Origin: Acanthamoeba castellanii str. Neff
Lineage: Eukaryota > Discosea > Longamoebia > Acanthamoebidae
NCBI RefSeq assembly: GCF_000313135.1
Contig: NW_004457712.1
Location: 675,173-739,172, forward strand
Length of the DNA: 64,000 nucleotides
Reading direction: 5' to 3'
In this document: one piece after another, positions 51,302 to 63,283 of the stretch
Layout of the letters: each line of letters opens with the position of its first letter
How positions within the stretch are numbered: position 1 is the stretch's first letter
Made by a program: the position numbers and the translations under genes
The notes under the pieces: model-generated
The model's input: only the letters and a program-made list of their open reading frames with translations
What the model was told of the DNA's origin: nothing
The model's database searches: none

Positions 51302-54300
51302 TTACACGTTCTTGCTCTTCTCGCCCCAAGCCAAACGGCGCTGCAGCTTGGAGGCTGTGTCGTCGGGCGCGATGCCCAGAGCCGCCCAGTTGAACGCCTT
51401 GGTCAGGTCCGCGATCGGGTCACCCTCCTCGTCCTTCTTCTTCTGCGTGTTACCACCATACACCACCAAGAGAACACGCGTGAGCCTCCCGAAAGACATT
51501 TCGCAGGCGAGTGTCGTGTGTGCGGTGGCGCGTGCGGTGCGGTGCGGTGCGTGTGCGGGGAGAGCGTACGGGCCGCTTTTTCGTATCGGCACTCTTCTTG
51601 GGCGCGCTGGCGAGAATCGTTTCAAACGACGGCGGCGTGAACGACAGCTTGAACGGCTCGGCTCCTCCGTTTGCGCTTGACGCCGAGGAGGGAACGGGTG
51701 CGGCGGCGAACAACGGCGCGGCGCCGGCGGTGGCGGCGGGTGTCGCGGTCGTCGGCCCAATGTCCAGCGCGAACATCGCAGGGCTGCTACTGGTGGTGGT
51801 CGTGGTGCTGGCAGAGGTCCCGTCTTCATGGCCCCCCAAGGCGAAGCCGAAGCTGAATGTCTCGTGGGTCGCGGGTCCGTCGTTGGTCTCGGCCTTCACG
51901 GCCTCGGGTTCGGGCTCGGCCGTGTTCGTTGGGTCAACAACGGCGGCGGCAGCGGGCGACGACGTCGCGTTTGCGGTCGTGGTCGGCCCAACGTCCAGCT
52001 TGAAGCTCGCGGGGCTGCTACTGCTGCCGAAGGCGAAGCCGAAGGTCTCGAGGTCATGCATGATCTGGCCCCTAACCACGGGCTCGGGCTCAAGCTCGGG
52101 CGCTGGCTCTGGCTCTGGCTCTGGCGGAAAGAGGCAGATCTCGGGAGGCTCGCGCTTCAGGTTGAGGCGATGATTTGTGTCCTTCGAGCTGATGCCCATG
52201 GCCTCCCAGTTGAACTGCGCGACCAGGCCCTCGATCGGATCATCACCGTCCTTCTTCTGTGTGTGTGTGTGTGTGTGCGCGCGCAAAGTCGTGAATCACT
52301 ACACTCCTGGGCCGAAAAAAAGTGTTGTGTGCGGTGTGTCGTGTCGTGTGTCATGGGGGGTGAGGCCATACGTTGCGATTTCGAACCCCGGTTTTGGGCT
52401 TGTTGGTGGTCTGGTCGTGGTTCTTCTGCTTGGACACCACGCTGGCGGCGATCGTTTCAAACGAGGGCGGCGTGAACGATAGCTTGCCCACGTCCACTCC
52501 TCCTGTACCTCACCAACCCCCTGTCAACACCGACCGGGCGGGCGGGCGGGCGGGCGGTGGTTGGCAACGTACCTCCAGGCGCGCTCGAGCTCGACGACGA
52601 CAGCGATGGCGGCACGGTGAGCGGAGCGGAAGAAGGAAACGTTGGCGCGGGCGCGGGCGCGGTCGTGCCACTCGACGCCGACGTTGATGTTGACGTGGTG
52701 CCCAGGTGCAGCGAGAAGGTCGGGCTGCTGCCAAAGGTGGCGGTCGTGGCGGATGAAGGGTCTTCGCCAAAGCCGAAGCTGAAGGTCTCGCGGGTCCACG
52801 CCTCGTCGTCGCCGTCATCGGCAATGTTGGCTGCGGCTGAGAAGGACCCGGCCCTGGACCGCGCCGAGCCCGCGGCGGCGACGGGAAGAGCCGTGACGGG
52901 CGCTGGCGGAAGGCTGAAGATGTCGAACGCCGGCCTGCTGTCGCCCACGCCGGCCTGCTGTCGCCCTTTGAGCTGCTCCGGCGTCACGCCTGATTGGACG
53001 ATCACGACATCGTCAACCAACCAACGAACGTCGCTGTAAAGTTGTTTCTTTCCATGGAAAAGAAGAAGAAAAAGAAAAGAAAAGGGAAGTACCGTAGACG
53101 TCCGGCAGCTGCATGTCGGCTCCGTGGGTCTCGAGCAGGGCCGCCATCTCGAGCTTGCCCTTGAGCAGCGCCTCGTGGACGGGCGTGCGGCCCTGCTTGT
53201 TCGGCACGTCGATGTCTGCCAAAGGGAGAGCAAAGAGAGAACATGTCAGCGACAGCGACACACACAGACACGAAGCTGGTGTGAGTGGTGATTGTGTGGG
53301 TCGTGGTCGTACTGACATCGGACTGGAGCAGGCGTCGCATCGCGTTGAGGTGGCGCTCCTCGCGCGCGGCCACGTGCATCGGGGAGTCGCCCGACTTCAT
53401 CTCCGGCTGGGCCGCCAACGCCTTGTGCTCTGTTTGTGCCCCACCAGTGAGCCAGAGACCAGAGATCGTGTGTGCGTGTGTGCGTGTGTGCGGTACCCAT
53501 AAGGAGCCCGACGAGCTTCTCAACGAATTCCTGGGTCTGGAGAAACAGCGGCTGCCGCAAGACCCACGCCAGCAGCACTTGCCCGCCCAACTGTCGCCCA
53601 CGGCTGCCGTGAGTGCAACCGGGTCTGGTGGAAGAGAGCTGCGCGCGCGGGGGGGTGTAACGTACCTGGAGGTTGGGGTCGGCGCCCATGGTGAGCAGTG
53701 TGCGCAGCATCTCCCACAGGCGCTCGTTCCTCAACGCCTGCTTGGCCGGGTCGGGCGCGGTCTCGGGCGGAAGCACGTGCTTGAAGAGACTCTCCACAGC
53801 GACCCACAACAGGAGGTCATCACCAACTTGCTGCATTCCCCCACACGTCGCACACGCACACGACACACACGACACACACGACACACACGACACACGACAC
53901 ACACGACACACGGTTGATTCAGTCGTTCCATGGTGGTCATGATGATGGCGAGGGTGTGATGGTACGTACGTGGTTGATACGGACAGGCTCTTCAGTAGAA
54001 GGGTCGCGCCAGGCCAAGAACACGTCCATGGCGTCGAGGTTGCCCGACGCGCAGGCCTCGATCAGCGGCGTGCTCTTCTCAAAGTGCAGGTTCCAGTTGT
54101 AGCCCCAGCCCAGACGCACGTCGGGGCGCGGGTTGAAGCCCGCCAAGATCCGGGAGGGGTGGCGGCTGCCGCCTCCGCCGGGTCGCAGCATGCGCTCGAG
54201 CATGGCCTTGGGCGCGCCGCTGTAGACGGCGTAGTGCAGCGGGGAGCACACGACCGGGTGGTATATCGACGCGCCGGCCTCGAGCAACATGCCGACCGCC

Positions 54301-55519
54301 GCCGCGTTGTCGGCCTTGACCGCCGCCAGCAGAGGGACCTGCAGTGACCCCAACGGACACCATCACGATTGGTCAACTCAACATAAACAGAGAGCGAGTG
54401 TTATCAAAGACTGAATCTGATTGGAGGAGAGATTGGATGCGGACGTGAGCGGTGGCACTGTCCACATCGGCGTCGCCGTAGGGGTGCAGCCAGGCAAACT
54501 CATGCCCAACGGCATTGGGCGTGGCGAGCAGCAACTTGAGGATCTCCGCCGGCACCGCGGTGTCGCACGCGGCCACGACCAACGAGGACACAAGGTGGCC
54601 GGTGGCCGTCCATTCCTCGATGGGCTTCTTCAGACCGCGCCTCACGCACGTGTGAATTCCTGGAATGTCGTGTGTGCGCCGTGCGCCGTGCGCCGTTGGT
54701 CGTGTGTCGTGTCGTACGTGTCGTGTTGCGCGTCGCATGTGTTTTTAGCAACGTACTCGCGGCGGGGAACATCGCAGTGGCGGCCAACTCCGTCACCGTC
54801 TCGCGCACCCAGTCTCGCCGGGTGGTGTGCTCCTGTGGTGTCGTGGGAGGAAAGCTGAGCGCTGAGCCGAGATAGGGGTAACACCCGGGCAGAGCCCTAA
54901 CAAGTAGGGAGGAGGAGGAGAAGAAGAGGTGATTCCGCCTTCGCCGTACCTTGGCGTCCTTGGCGGCTTCGGGGTTGCGCCAGCGGCGGAACGCCATCAT
55001 GAGCCAGTCGTTATCTGTTCAGAAATGCGAAGAATGCCGATATACCGAATAAGGATCGTGGCAGTCCTATTGGACTCCTACCAAAGGTGCAGGGTGGCGG
55101 TACCTTGGCGCTGCTGCTCGTGAGGCGAGTGGTGGTGGTGAGGCAATAGGGCACCCCACTCCTCGACGGCGTACTTGCGCCACACCATGTCCTCTGCCCA
55201 ATTATTTCATAAATGTTAGGACATAAAAGTTGAATAACAAGCATTATGAATAATAAATATGGTGTGGGGAACAAGAGGGGCAGGGGAGGGAACCGAGGGT
55301 GAGGAGGTGCCAGAGGCGGCACGTGAGGCCGGCAGCGAAGAGGGCGCCCTTGTGGCCCACGAGCAGCGTGATGATGAACTGTTGGATTTCGACGGGGAGG
55401 CCCTCCAAACCGCCTCCGAATTCCTCGTCCGTGAGCTCCTCCATTTCTTTGTTCTGCGTGTCGCGACGGTGGGGTGCAGTGGTACTCCACCCGCCGGGCA
55501 CCCCTGGTTTTGTGGCCAC
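51302..55519 (-). CDS. F-box-like / ankyrin-repeat protein with duplicated C-terminal modules
   Basis: N-terminal exon: an F-box-like stretch LEGLPVEIQQFIITLLVGHK followed by CRLWHLLTLG. Ankyrin repeats follow, separated by introns: VPLLAAVKADNAAAVGMLLE, CSPLHYAVYSGAPKAMLERM, STPLIEACASGNLDAMDVFL, SGDSPMHVAAREERHLNAMR and GRTPVHEALLKGKLEMAALL. The C-terminal half is low-complexity but modular. ETFSFGF(A)...SSP-F-LDVGPTT occurs three times, KLSFTPPSFETI-AS twice and GDDPI-L-FNW-A-GI(S/A)-DT twice (GDDPIEGLVAQFNWEAMGIS and GDPIADLTKAFNWAALGIAP). Ends EKSKNV, stop 51302-51304. Ankyrin plus F-box suggests a ubiquitin-ligase adaptor; the repeated tail could bind several copies of a partner. Exon joins in 54700-55200 are approximate, and two genes cannot be wholly excluded. 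Confidence 0.75.
53855..53912. repeat. (ACACG)n intron tract
   Basis: CACACGACACACGAC-type repeat in an intron of the ankyrin gene. Confidence 0.75.
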
Positions 55520-55591
55520 CTGGTGTTCAGTTCATATTTTTTTTCTTCTTTTAGTGGAATATTTTAACAAGGCGTGGAACTAAAAGTGCGC

Positions 55592-56641
55592 TCAGTTGTT
55601 CTTCTTGCTGCTCTTCGAAGGCGTCGCACCAGCAGCGCCCTTCTTCGTCTCCCCCTGCTTCCTGCTGCTGCTCCCGCTCTTGGTAGGTACTTCCTCTTGC
55701 TGCTTCTTCTTCTTCTCGTCTACCTTCTCCTTCTGTTGCTTCTTCTCCTCCTCTTGCTTCTTCTTGCCCGCGTTCTTGTCGGTGGCCGGCTGGTCGACCA
55801 CCTCGTCGCAGCCGTCGCGCGGCCACACGAAGGCCTTGAGCGAGTAGTAGTAGGCCAGGACGAGCAGCGCCGTGAGCAGCATGCTGCCGAGGTCGACAAA
55901 GAAGGGCGAGTCGTGCAGGAGCGGCACCACGCGAATGCTGTCGCGGTACTCCTTGGCCCACGCCCTCAGCATGACCTTGGGCTTTGCGTAGTCGACGCCC
56001 GACTTCCACGCCATGCTCTGCACACGCCATTCCGCACGCAGTGAGTCACACACACATGTGTGTGGTGCGCCACGTGTGTGCGGTGTGTGTATCGTGTGCG
56101 ATGATGCGCATACCTTGAAGTCAAAGTGGCGGTAGCTGCCGCCGTGGTGCCAGAGGCTGTTGCAGTCGAAGAGATAGGGCACCCAGCAGTGGTAAAGGAC
56201 CCACCACACGAAGGGGAGGCCGAGGAGCAGGCCCAGGGCCATGAGCAGGCGCTTGCGAGTCAGCTGAAGCACTGCGACCACGAACGCCAGCGTTCCCAGA
56301 TGCGTCAGGGCCTGAGCGCCCAGATGTGGCATTGAAGATGGATGTTAGCCATCAGCAGATGGAAGCGTAGAGAGCTAGTGCGATGGAGGGGTGAGGCAGC
56401 GTGTACAGCAGCGGGAACGCCGACAGGGAGTCTTCTGGCCCAGAAGGCGTTGTGGTTGCCCCACCCGTGCTCCCAGTTCTCAAAGTGGATGTTCCTGCAT
56501 TGATGTCGATTAATGGAATTGGACAGATGGAAAGTGTGATCGCCAACGGAAAGCGCATAAAATTGGGGATGGGTTCGTAGGGCACCACGTTGCAAGCTGG
56601 GAGAAGCCGATCAGCGCCCAGAACAACACGTCCAGCTTCAT
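55592..56641 (-). CDS. Multi-span membrane protein with Lys/Glu tail, unknown function
   Basis: MKLDVLFWALIGFSQLAT from exon 1 joins (donor in ...GCAAC, acceptor ATGCAG near 56499) to NIHFENWEHGWGNHNAFWAR. A further GT-AG intron (about 56298-56405) restores frame to ALTHLGTLAFVVAVLQLTRK. Further spans are LLMALGLLLGLPFVWWVLYH and DLGSMLLTALLVLAYYYSLK. Charged loops carry CNSLWHHGGSYRHFDFK and MAWKSGVDYAKPKVMLRAWA. The C-terminus is a long basic-acidic tail (KKKQEEEKKQQKEKVDEKKK ... SKSSKKNN), probably cytosolic. I recognise no family. Four to five helices are plausible. Confidence 0.68.
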
Positions 56642-56769
56642 CTTTGTGGCCTCCAGAATTAGCTGATGACGTCAGCAAGGAAAGGAAAAGTTGATTTCTC
56701 TAAATTTGCCCCCAACGACCAACCACATGTGCGAGTTGGCCCGACACAGTCCTTCCTTTGCCCCCTTGG

Positions 56770-58596
56770 ATGAACATGAGGCTGCTGACTCGTCGTGTCC
56801 CTCTCCTCTTGCTCCTCGCCCTGGCTCTACTCGGCGCTCTCCTGGCTGGTACCGCTACCTCGGGCTGTGGCGTTTGTCTCCGGCAGCTCATGGGATATTA
56901 CACGCCCGAACCCCTGAACAGAGGCGAAGCTGCGTGAGGTCAGCTCGCTCAACTTGAACGACCGCACCGCCCAGTGGGTGTCCGCCTCGGCGTTTGGCCA
57001 GGTCTATTCCTTCCTCAGTGCGGACGACCTGTGGTGGGGCAGTGTCGCCGGCACCTCCATCGGCCTCTCTGGTGTCAAGGTACCAGCCGCGTCGTGCTGT
57101 TCCGCGACAGTACTGGGCTGGTGCCGGTGTGGTCACTGACATTTATGTTTTGGCGCACGCTCAGCTCCAAGGTGCGGACTACAAGCAAGGCCTGACCGTG
57201 GTGCAGGGCTTTGGGTTTGACCCGACGACCGGCCGCATGGTCGTCGAGCTCTATGACTACACTCCAGGCTACCTCGTATGCATGCTTTGATCACCGACAA
57301 AGGCCGCAGTGTTGCTTTGTGCAGTGCCCTAGCTAAGCAGCACATAACATGCACGCCCACAGAACATGAAAGTCTACGATCTCAAGTCCGGCAACTGGGC
57401 CAACAGCAGCATAGCGATGAGCGGTCAGTACCAGCGCCTGATTCCCAACTCGCCCTTCCTGGACAGGATGCAGCAGTTTTTCCTCATCGCCATTGACAAC
57501 ATCGTCATGGTTGAGTATGATCTCCTTCTCTTACACATGTGAGAAGCTGATGGTGTGATGATCATTCTGACCACCACAACATCGATCAGCCTGGCGTCGT
57601 TCTCCGCTGTGGCCAACATCGATCTGAGCCAGCACTTCAAAAGCAGGTTCCCGGTCTCCCGCATCACGCATGCCACATACCACAACGGCTTCCTGTTTGT
57701 TGTCAGGTCTGTTCCCTAGCTCTTCTTTCTTTTACTCACACATGCACTCTGCACTGCTTAAAACCACTAACCGCCCACGGACACAGGTCGGATGGCAAGG
57801 GCAATGACGAAATCGTGAAGCTGCAGGTCGGCGTCAAGTCGCTGTATGTTTCTCTTTCGCGGTTTAGGGTCCTCGTGGCATTCTAACACAGAATTGTGAT
57901 CACTCACCATTGCCCACCATGCAGCAAGTACATCTCGGTGGTGTATCCCCAGGCCCAAGTGTACAACCTCTTCGGCTGGGATAACTACATCCTGTGGTCC
58001 CACGTGCGTCCGCCTGCGTTTCTAAAGGAGCGCTGCCTGCGTGCATGTGTCGTTTATCCTGACACTCACACTCTCTTGTCCAGGTCAGGGAAAGGACGGG
58101 AATTGTGCACGGGTGGAATCTGCAAACAAATGCGACTGACCAGCGCGCAGCGATCTTTCTGGGCAGCCAACAGTGGGGCGCAGCCGTCGTTACCAACAGC
58201 GCCACCAGTGCTTAACCCCCCCTCCCTCCCAATCGTCTCTTCTTTTCGCTTTTATGCAGTGGAGACTCACGCACAATGATGACACACGACAGACCAATCG
58301 CTGCTGGTGAGCGGTGCACCCAGCTCTCCTGGTTATCGCGCGTGGGTGCTGGAACACCACGGCGACTTCTCCGTATTCGTGGACTTGCTTTCGGTCCCCC
58401 TGGACACGCTGCCCGAGCTGGGTACGGGCGGCTTCTCTGCTAGCGCTGAGTGTATACCCCCACAATTGGAACTGATGATGCTTCACACAACCACCCAGCA
58501 ATGCCGTTGCTCACTGAGCCCTCGGTGCTGTCCGTGATGCTGGCCAGCCACAACAGCACCGGCTTCGGCAAGGTCACTCTGCTGCGCAACGCCTAA
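56770..58596 (+). CDS. Secreted protein, propeller-like strand pattern, unknown function
   Basis: MNMRLLTRRVPLLLLLALAL is a signal peptide; intron 1 (donor after GGCTG at about 56847, acceptor CAG before 56922) joins LLA to EAKLREVSSLNL. Repeated beta-rich exons follow: FGQVYSFLSADDLWWGSVAG, GLTVVQGFGFDPTTGRMVVE, KVYDLKSGNWANSSIAMSGQ, FLIAIDNIVM, RITHATYHNGFLFVV, SVVYPQAQVYNLFGWDNYIL, GIVHGWNLQTNATDQRAAIF, YRAWVLEHHGDFSVFVDLLS and PSVLSVMLASHNSTGFGKVT. Around ten short introns. The alternation of short strands and Asn/Asp turns suggests a beta-propeller, but no family signature is seen. Stop 58594-58596. Extracellular or lysosomal location is inferred only from the signal peptide. Confidence 0.72.
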
Positions 58597-58688
58597 CGTT
58601 TCGTCTCATCGCTCTTCGTTCTTTTCCTCTGCGACCTTTTTTATTTATATTTTATATTTGTATTTTGGGAACACAAAAAAAAACATCG

Positions 58689-60656
58689 ATGACGGAAGCA
58701 AAGCTGATCAATTTGACGGACAAAAGCTCGTGGGGCTATCTCACGTTCAAGAAGCGGCTGCCCCAATACGTGGGCGACGTTATCCGCGATGGTGCCCAAC
58801 ATCTGCCACCTCTTGCCATTGAAAATCTCCAAAAATTGAAAGAGGAGATTGAAAATGCGGGGTGCGTTGTGCTGATTCAACTCTCCACCTTGACCCGTTC
58901 ACTCATGTTTGATCGGCTGGCAGGGTGATTAAGCCGATTCAAGCGAGCAGCGAAGAGGAGCGCACCGCGTGTGAGGACGTTGGTGCGTGCACGCCTCTCG
59001 GCCCATCTGTTTTGCTGCTCACCTCCTCACGAGTGCGCGTATGTCCGAAACACAACCGTGGGCCTCGCGTGCACAGAGGAGTGGAAGGAGTACATGCGGG
59101 AGCACGAGGGCAAGCGATGGGACGAGCTCCCGTTCTACTGGCTCGAGGCGTACTACTACCGGTACCCGTTTCCTCTTCTTCACCTCTTAGCTGCACGACA
59201 GATTGACCATAAACTAACCACGACATACCACATGATCGTGACTCCATCGTGGTCGTGCTGTCGTGTGTCGGTGTCGGTGTGCAGACGCATGCTGCAGGAG
59301 AGTCAATACTTTTTGAACAAGTATGATGTTTTCTCGCGCACCAAGCTCGACGGCATCACCGAGTCGCTGCACGTCATGAAGAGCATCGCGCTCGCTCTTG
59401 TCGATATCCTCCAGCGCGCGCAATCCGATGCCAGTACGGATGTCGATGCCCCAAACTCCCAAAGAATGGAAACCAGTACTCACCGGCGTGATCGTCCGAT
59501 TCAGGCGTGGTCGAGGAAGCGGTCGAGCTGTTCGTGCTGCGCTCGCTTTGGGGCAACAAGGCCGACCTTTCTCTGTTCTCGGTCTCCGAGGACCCGCTGG
59601 CGCTCGTCCATCAAAAGCTGAGCAAGGGTAAAGCGAGACCGCCACCTTAACTACTCGTCGGCGGCGGCCCAGTGCTCATCAGTGGACACACAACAGGGGA
59701 CAGTGCGGCAGACGAGGCGGGAGCGGCCGAGGAGATGAAGTACCTGCTGGTGGACGAATCGCCGCAAGTGCTGCGGCACCTGCTGCAGCTTCGGGACGCG
59801 AAGGAGAGGAAGCGCGTCGACATCATTTTGGACAACAGCGGGCTCGAGCTCTTCAGCGACCTGTGCTTCGCACACGCGCTCACCGAGCTCCTCGGCGCCG
59901 AAGTGCACCTGCACACCAAGGTAAGTGCCCGCGAGCCTCCCTTTTACGTTCGTGCTGCGCTGTGCTCACACTGTGTGGCCATCCCGTGACACAGAGAGAT
60001 CCCATGTTCGTGTCGGACGCCATGCCGAAGGACATCTACCAACTCATCGACGCCCTGGAAGAGGCAGCCAAGGTATGCAGGATCACCTCACTCGTGCGCG
60101 TTGACAGCGTTTACCTGACACACCGCACGCACACGTACCACCGCACACGCACACACACGGCCCACACGCAGAACTCGGATGAGACCAGAGCTGCCGACTT
60201 GGCGGGTATGGCGCAGAAGTGGCGCCACTTCATCGAAGCCGGCCAGTGGAAGCTGCGACCCCACCGGTTCTGGAACTCGGCCCTGTTCTTCGATCGGCTG
60301 GAGGCCAAGTTCCCCGATCTGTACCACGACCTGCACCAGAGCCGCATGGCCTTTGTCAAGGGCGACGCCAACTACCGACGGCTGGTGGGCGACTACTACT
60401 ACCCGCACACCACCTCCTTCGTCTCGCTCGCCTCCTACTTCCCGACTCACGTTGTCGCCCTTCGGTACCTCCCTCCTCCTGTCAACACACCATCGGCAAT
60501 CACCCTGATCCGCTGCATCTATACAGCGTATTGAAGTCGGAGGTCGCTGTGGGCATGGCTCCCGGGCAGGCCGAGGCCGTGGCCAAGAAGGACGCGCAGT
60601 GGCTGGTCGATGGCAAGTGGGCCACCATCCACTACGCTCCCGGTAGAGGCCAGTGA
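58689..60656 (+). CDS. DUF89 damage-control phosphatase / ARMT1-like
   Basis: Metal-dependent phosphatase of the DUF89 (damage-control phosphatase, subfamily III / ARMT1-type) family, which hydrolyses aberrant phospho-metabolites. The N-terminal helical part includes SSWGYLTFKKRLPQYVGDVI and EEWKEYMREHEGKRWDELPF joined to YWLEAYYYRRMLQESQYFLN. Catalytic core: KYLLVDESPQVLRHLLQLRD, VDIILDNSGLELFSDLCFAH (the DN metal site), DPMFVSDAMPKDIYQLIDAL (SD), FWNSALFFDRLEAKFPDLYH and AFVKGDANYRRLVGDYYYPH (KGDxNYRKL) with VLKSEVAVGMAPGQ near the end. Stop 60654-60656. About seven introns. Family confident; ARMT1 was also reported as a protein carboxyl methyltransferase, so the exact reaction is open. Confidence 0.9.
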
Positions 60657-60824
60657 GCTGCGAAGAGGCCCCTTCAAGAATTTCTGCCATTGGTCCGGAG
60701 ATGGCGATTATTTTTTTGGAATTTGTGTTATGCAACAAAACAAATGCCCGACACAACGTGACGAAGAGCAGACACCACAGAGAAGCTCAAGCTCTCTTGA
60801 TCTCTGCTGGCACTGGGTCGAAAG

Positions 60825-63082
60825 ATGGTTGGAGGGAGGTCAGATGTGGCGCGGAGGGTAGGCCTGGCCATGGTGGCGCTGCTTGCGCTGATCTTGCTGA
60901 TCTCGGCACCGTCGGCGGAGGGCTTCGGCTGGTGGGGCAACAGCGTGCCGGTGAGCCAGATCGTGGAGGAGGGCACCGAGAAGATGGGGCAGCACCTCAC
61001 CACCTTCTTCGAGATGTGCGATCGCTTCATCTCTGCGCGACAGAAAAAATGGGCCACCGAATCATCATCCTCTACACAAGATGGAGATGAAGAAGAGGCA
61101 GCAGCGCAAGGAAACGATTCGCCCTTCCTCGTGGAACGCATCTTCCACCCAAGCGCCAAGGCAAAGCAGGGCATGAAGAGAGCTCCCATCAGCAATTCGA
61201 CGGACCGCTGCAGCGAGCCCTTCGGCGTGTCCCACCCGGCGTGCGACTCCACCTACGCATGCTCCATCACCCAGGCACTCCCTCCATCTCCTTCTTGCTT
61301 GTTCATCTTTACTTTTATTGATTCACTTTCATTTATTTGTTGTGCAGATGGCGTGCGAGGGAGTGAACGTCAACCCACAGACCTACAACGGCAGCTTGGC
61401 CGGATGCACCGTCAACAAGGTACGTAGCAAGGCGACGGCCGAAAGCGGCGTCCCTCTAGCTGACCCGTCTCTCCGGGGGCCATAGGTGAACTGCGCAAGT
61501 GGACCCATCCCCACGCTGGCCAAGGACGAGTGTGTCCTGCGTGACGTACGTCTGCCTCACTCCACACGCCATCATGCCACCCATTACGTCTTGTTGCAGG
61601 GCACACAGCTCACCAGTGCGTGTGTGTGTATGTTGCGTGTGCGGTGATCACCGCAGTTGACGTGCAATGGTGCCCACGTTGGTGCGGCTGATGCCCCGCC
61701 CGGCGCTGCGGCCACCTGCTCGGTCTACCAGGTGCGTCGCCCCTCGTGCGTTGTTTTCTTTGCCCCCATGCCCTCTGTGAAGCTCACGCAGCGGTCGTCT
61801 CTCCCCCTTGGCCTTGTGCAGCTGATGTGCAACAACACTCTGTTGAACTTTGATCCCAGCATGACTGCCTGCGACGGCAAGGTCGGCGAGGTACGTCGTG
61901 TGTGCCTGTCTGCGGCCGTTCAGTCGTGTGCGCGCTTGGTCGTCGGTGAGTTCGACTCACTTCAGAGTGTTGGGGCTGGGGGTGGACAGGAAAAGTGCGA
62001 GTCGGTGTGCAAGGACGCGGGAGATGTGTGCATGTGCACGCTCGATCGCGTCGGCAGTACCTGCGCCCGGTGGCGCCCCTACACGTGCTCCTTCCGCCTG
62101 CTCTCGCCGACGCCCAACTGCAAGCCCATTCCCGGAGTACGCACACACCGCACACGCTGCGTTGACTTCGGTCGTCTGACGGGTTTCTCCTGGCTTGGCG
62201 CCTGGTAGGTCGACAGCGATCCGGTGTGCTTTGTGTTCCACCGCACGCAGACGGTAAAGTTCGAGTACAGCATCGACTGCGCCTTCGACAACGAACTCGA
62301 CCCGCTCGCGCTCAACTCACAGGAATTCGAGTACTTCCTTCGCACAGACAAGGTAAGCCACACACACAACACACAACACACAACACACAACACACAACAC
62401 ACAACACACAACACACAACACACAACACACAACACACAAGTGAGCTGAGCGGTGTGCCTCGAACGTTGTGCCCCAGTTCGCGGTGAGCAAGGCCCAGACG
62501 GATTTGTGGACCTTCCAGGCACAGCTGAAGGTGTTCGACTTCAAGTGGATCACCGACCGCACCGCCACTCAGGTGAGTCACTGGCCACCCCCCCCAAATC
62601 TTTTTTCACTTCACACTCATTTCTGACACTCACACATGACTGGGGGGCAGGTCACGGACCTGACGCCGCTGCAGCTGGCGGGCAACAACAGCGTTGCGTT
62701 CAACCTCAACTTCGAGCAGATCCCCGAACGCTTCTTCGCTGGCAACCGACTCTACTTTGAGTTTGGACTGTCGCGGGACTCGGCTGTGGCGGGACGCACG
62801 ATCAAGTACGACCGGCGCTTCCTGGACTTCGAGGGACTCCACATCTCGCGCACGAATCACAGCGCACTCAGCGCCGTGCAGATCTCGTGGATCATCGCCA
62901 TCTCGATCTTGTACGCCCACCGCACACACCACCGCACACGCCGCACACGCCGCACACGCCGCACACGCACGGCTAACCCCGTCCCCTGCGAAAACAGTGG
63001 TTTCTTCTTCCTGGTGCTGGTGGGCTACTGGATCCGGAACAAGATTATCGCTTGCCGTCGTCCCAAGGAGCACGATTACTAA
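60825..63082 (+). CDS. Type I membrane protein with Cys-rich ectodomain
   Basis: Signal peptide MVGGRSDVARRVGLAMVALL ... APSAEG, then an ectodomain rich in Cys and sequons: DRCSEPFGVSHPACDSTYAC, ACEGVNVNPQTYNGSLAGCT, LTCNGAHVGAADAPPGAAAT, MCNNTLLNFDPSMTACDG, KCESVCKDAGDVCMCTLDRV and CKPIPG. Beta-rich membrane-proximal exons follow: VCFVFHRTQTVKFEYSIDCA, TFQAQLKVFDFKWITDRTAT and NNSVAFNLNFEQIPERFFAG. A single transmembrane helix (VQISWIIAISIL joined to GFFFLVLVGYWI) and a short basic tail NKIIACRRPKEHDY close the protein. About ten introns, one containing an 80-base ACACA/CACAA tract. Receptor or adhesion role is possible; no family recognised, and HAP2-type fusogen signatures were looked for and not found. 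Confidence 0.78.
62359..62439. repeat. (CACACAA)n intron tract
   Basis: Regular 7-base ACACAAC units in the intron after FEYFLRTDK of the type I membrane protein gene. Confidence 0.85.
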
Positions 63083-63283
63083 TTGGCACGACCGCCAGCC
63101 TCATTCTCTTCTTTCCCACCATCCACTTCATTCATCATTTCTTCCTCTTTCTTTTCTCTGTGGTGTGTCTCTTCTTCAATCAATTGCCTCTGTACAGTCT
63201 TCCATGTAACTACAACGTTAGTTGATTGATGTGAGCTCATCACGTTATTGAAGTCACATTATTGTGTAATTCAATTTTATTAT

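Noticed and set aside
56300..56500. Frameshift in the membrane-protein gene
   Set aside because: The frame change is fully explained by a GT-AG intron from about 56405 to 56298 in phase 0.
60825..63082. HAP2/GCS1 gamete fusogen
   Set aside because: Topology and Cys-richness fit loosely, but none of the HAP2 core signature positions could be seen.
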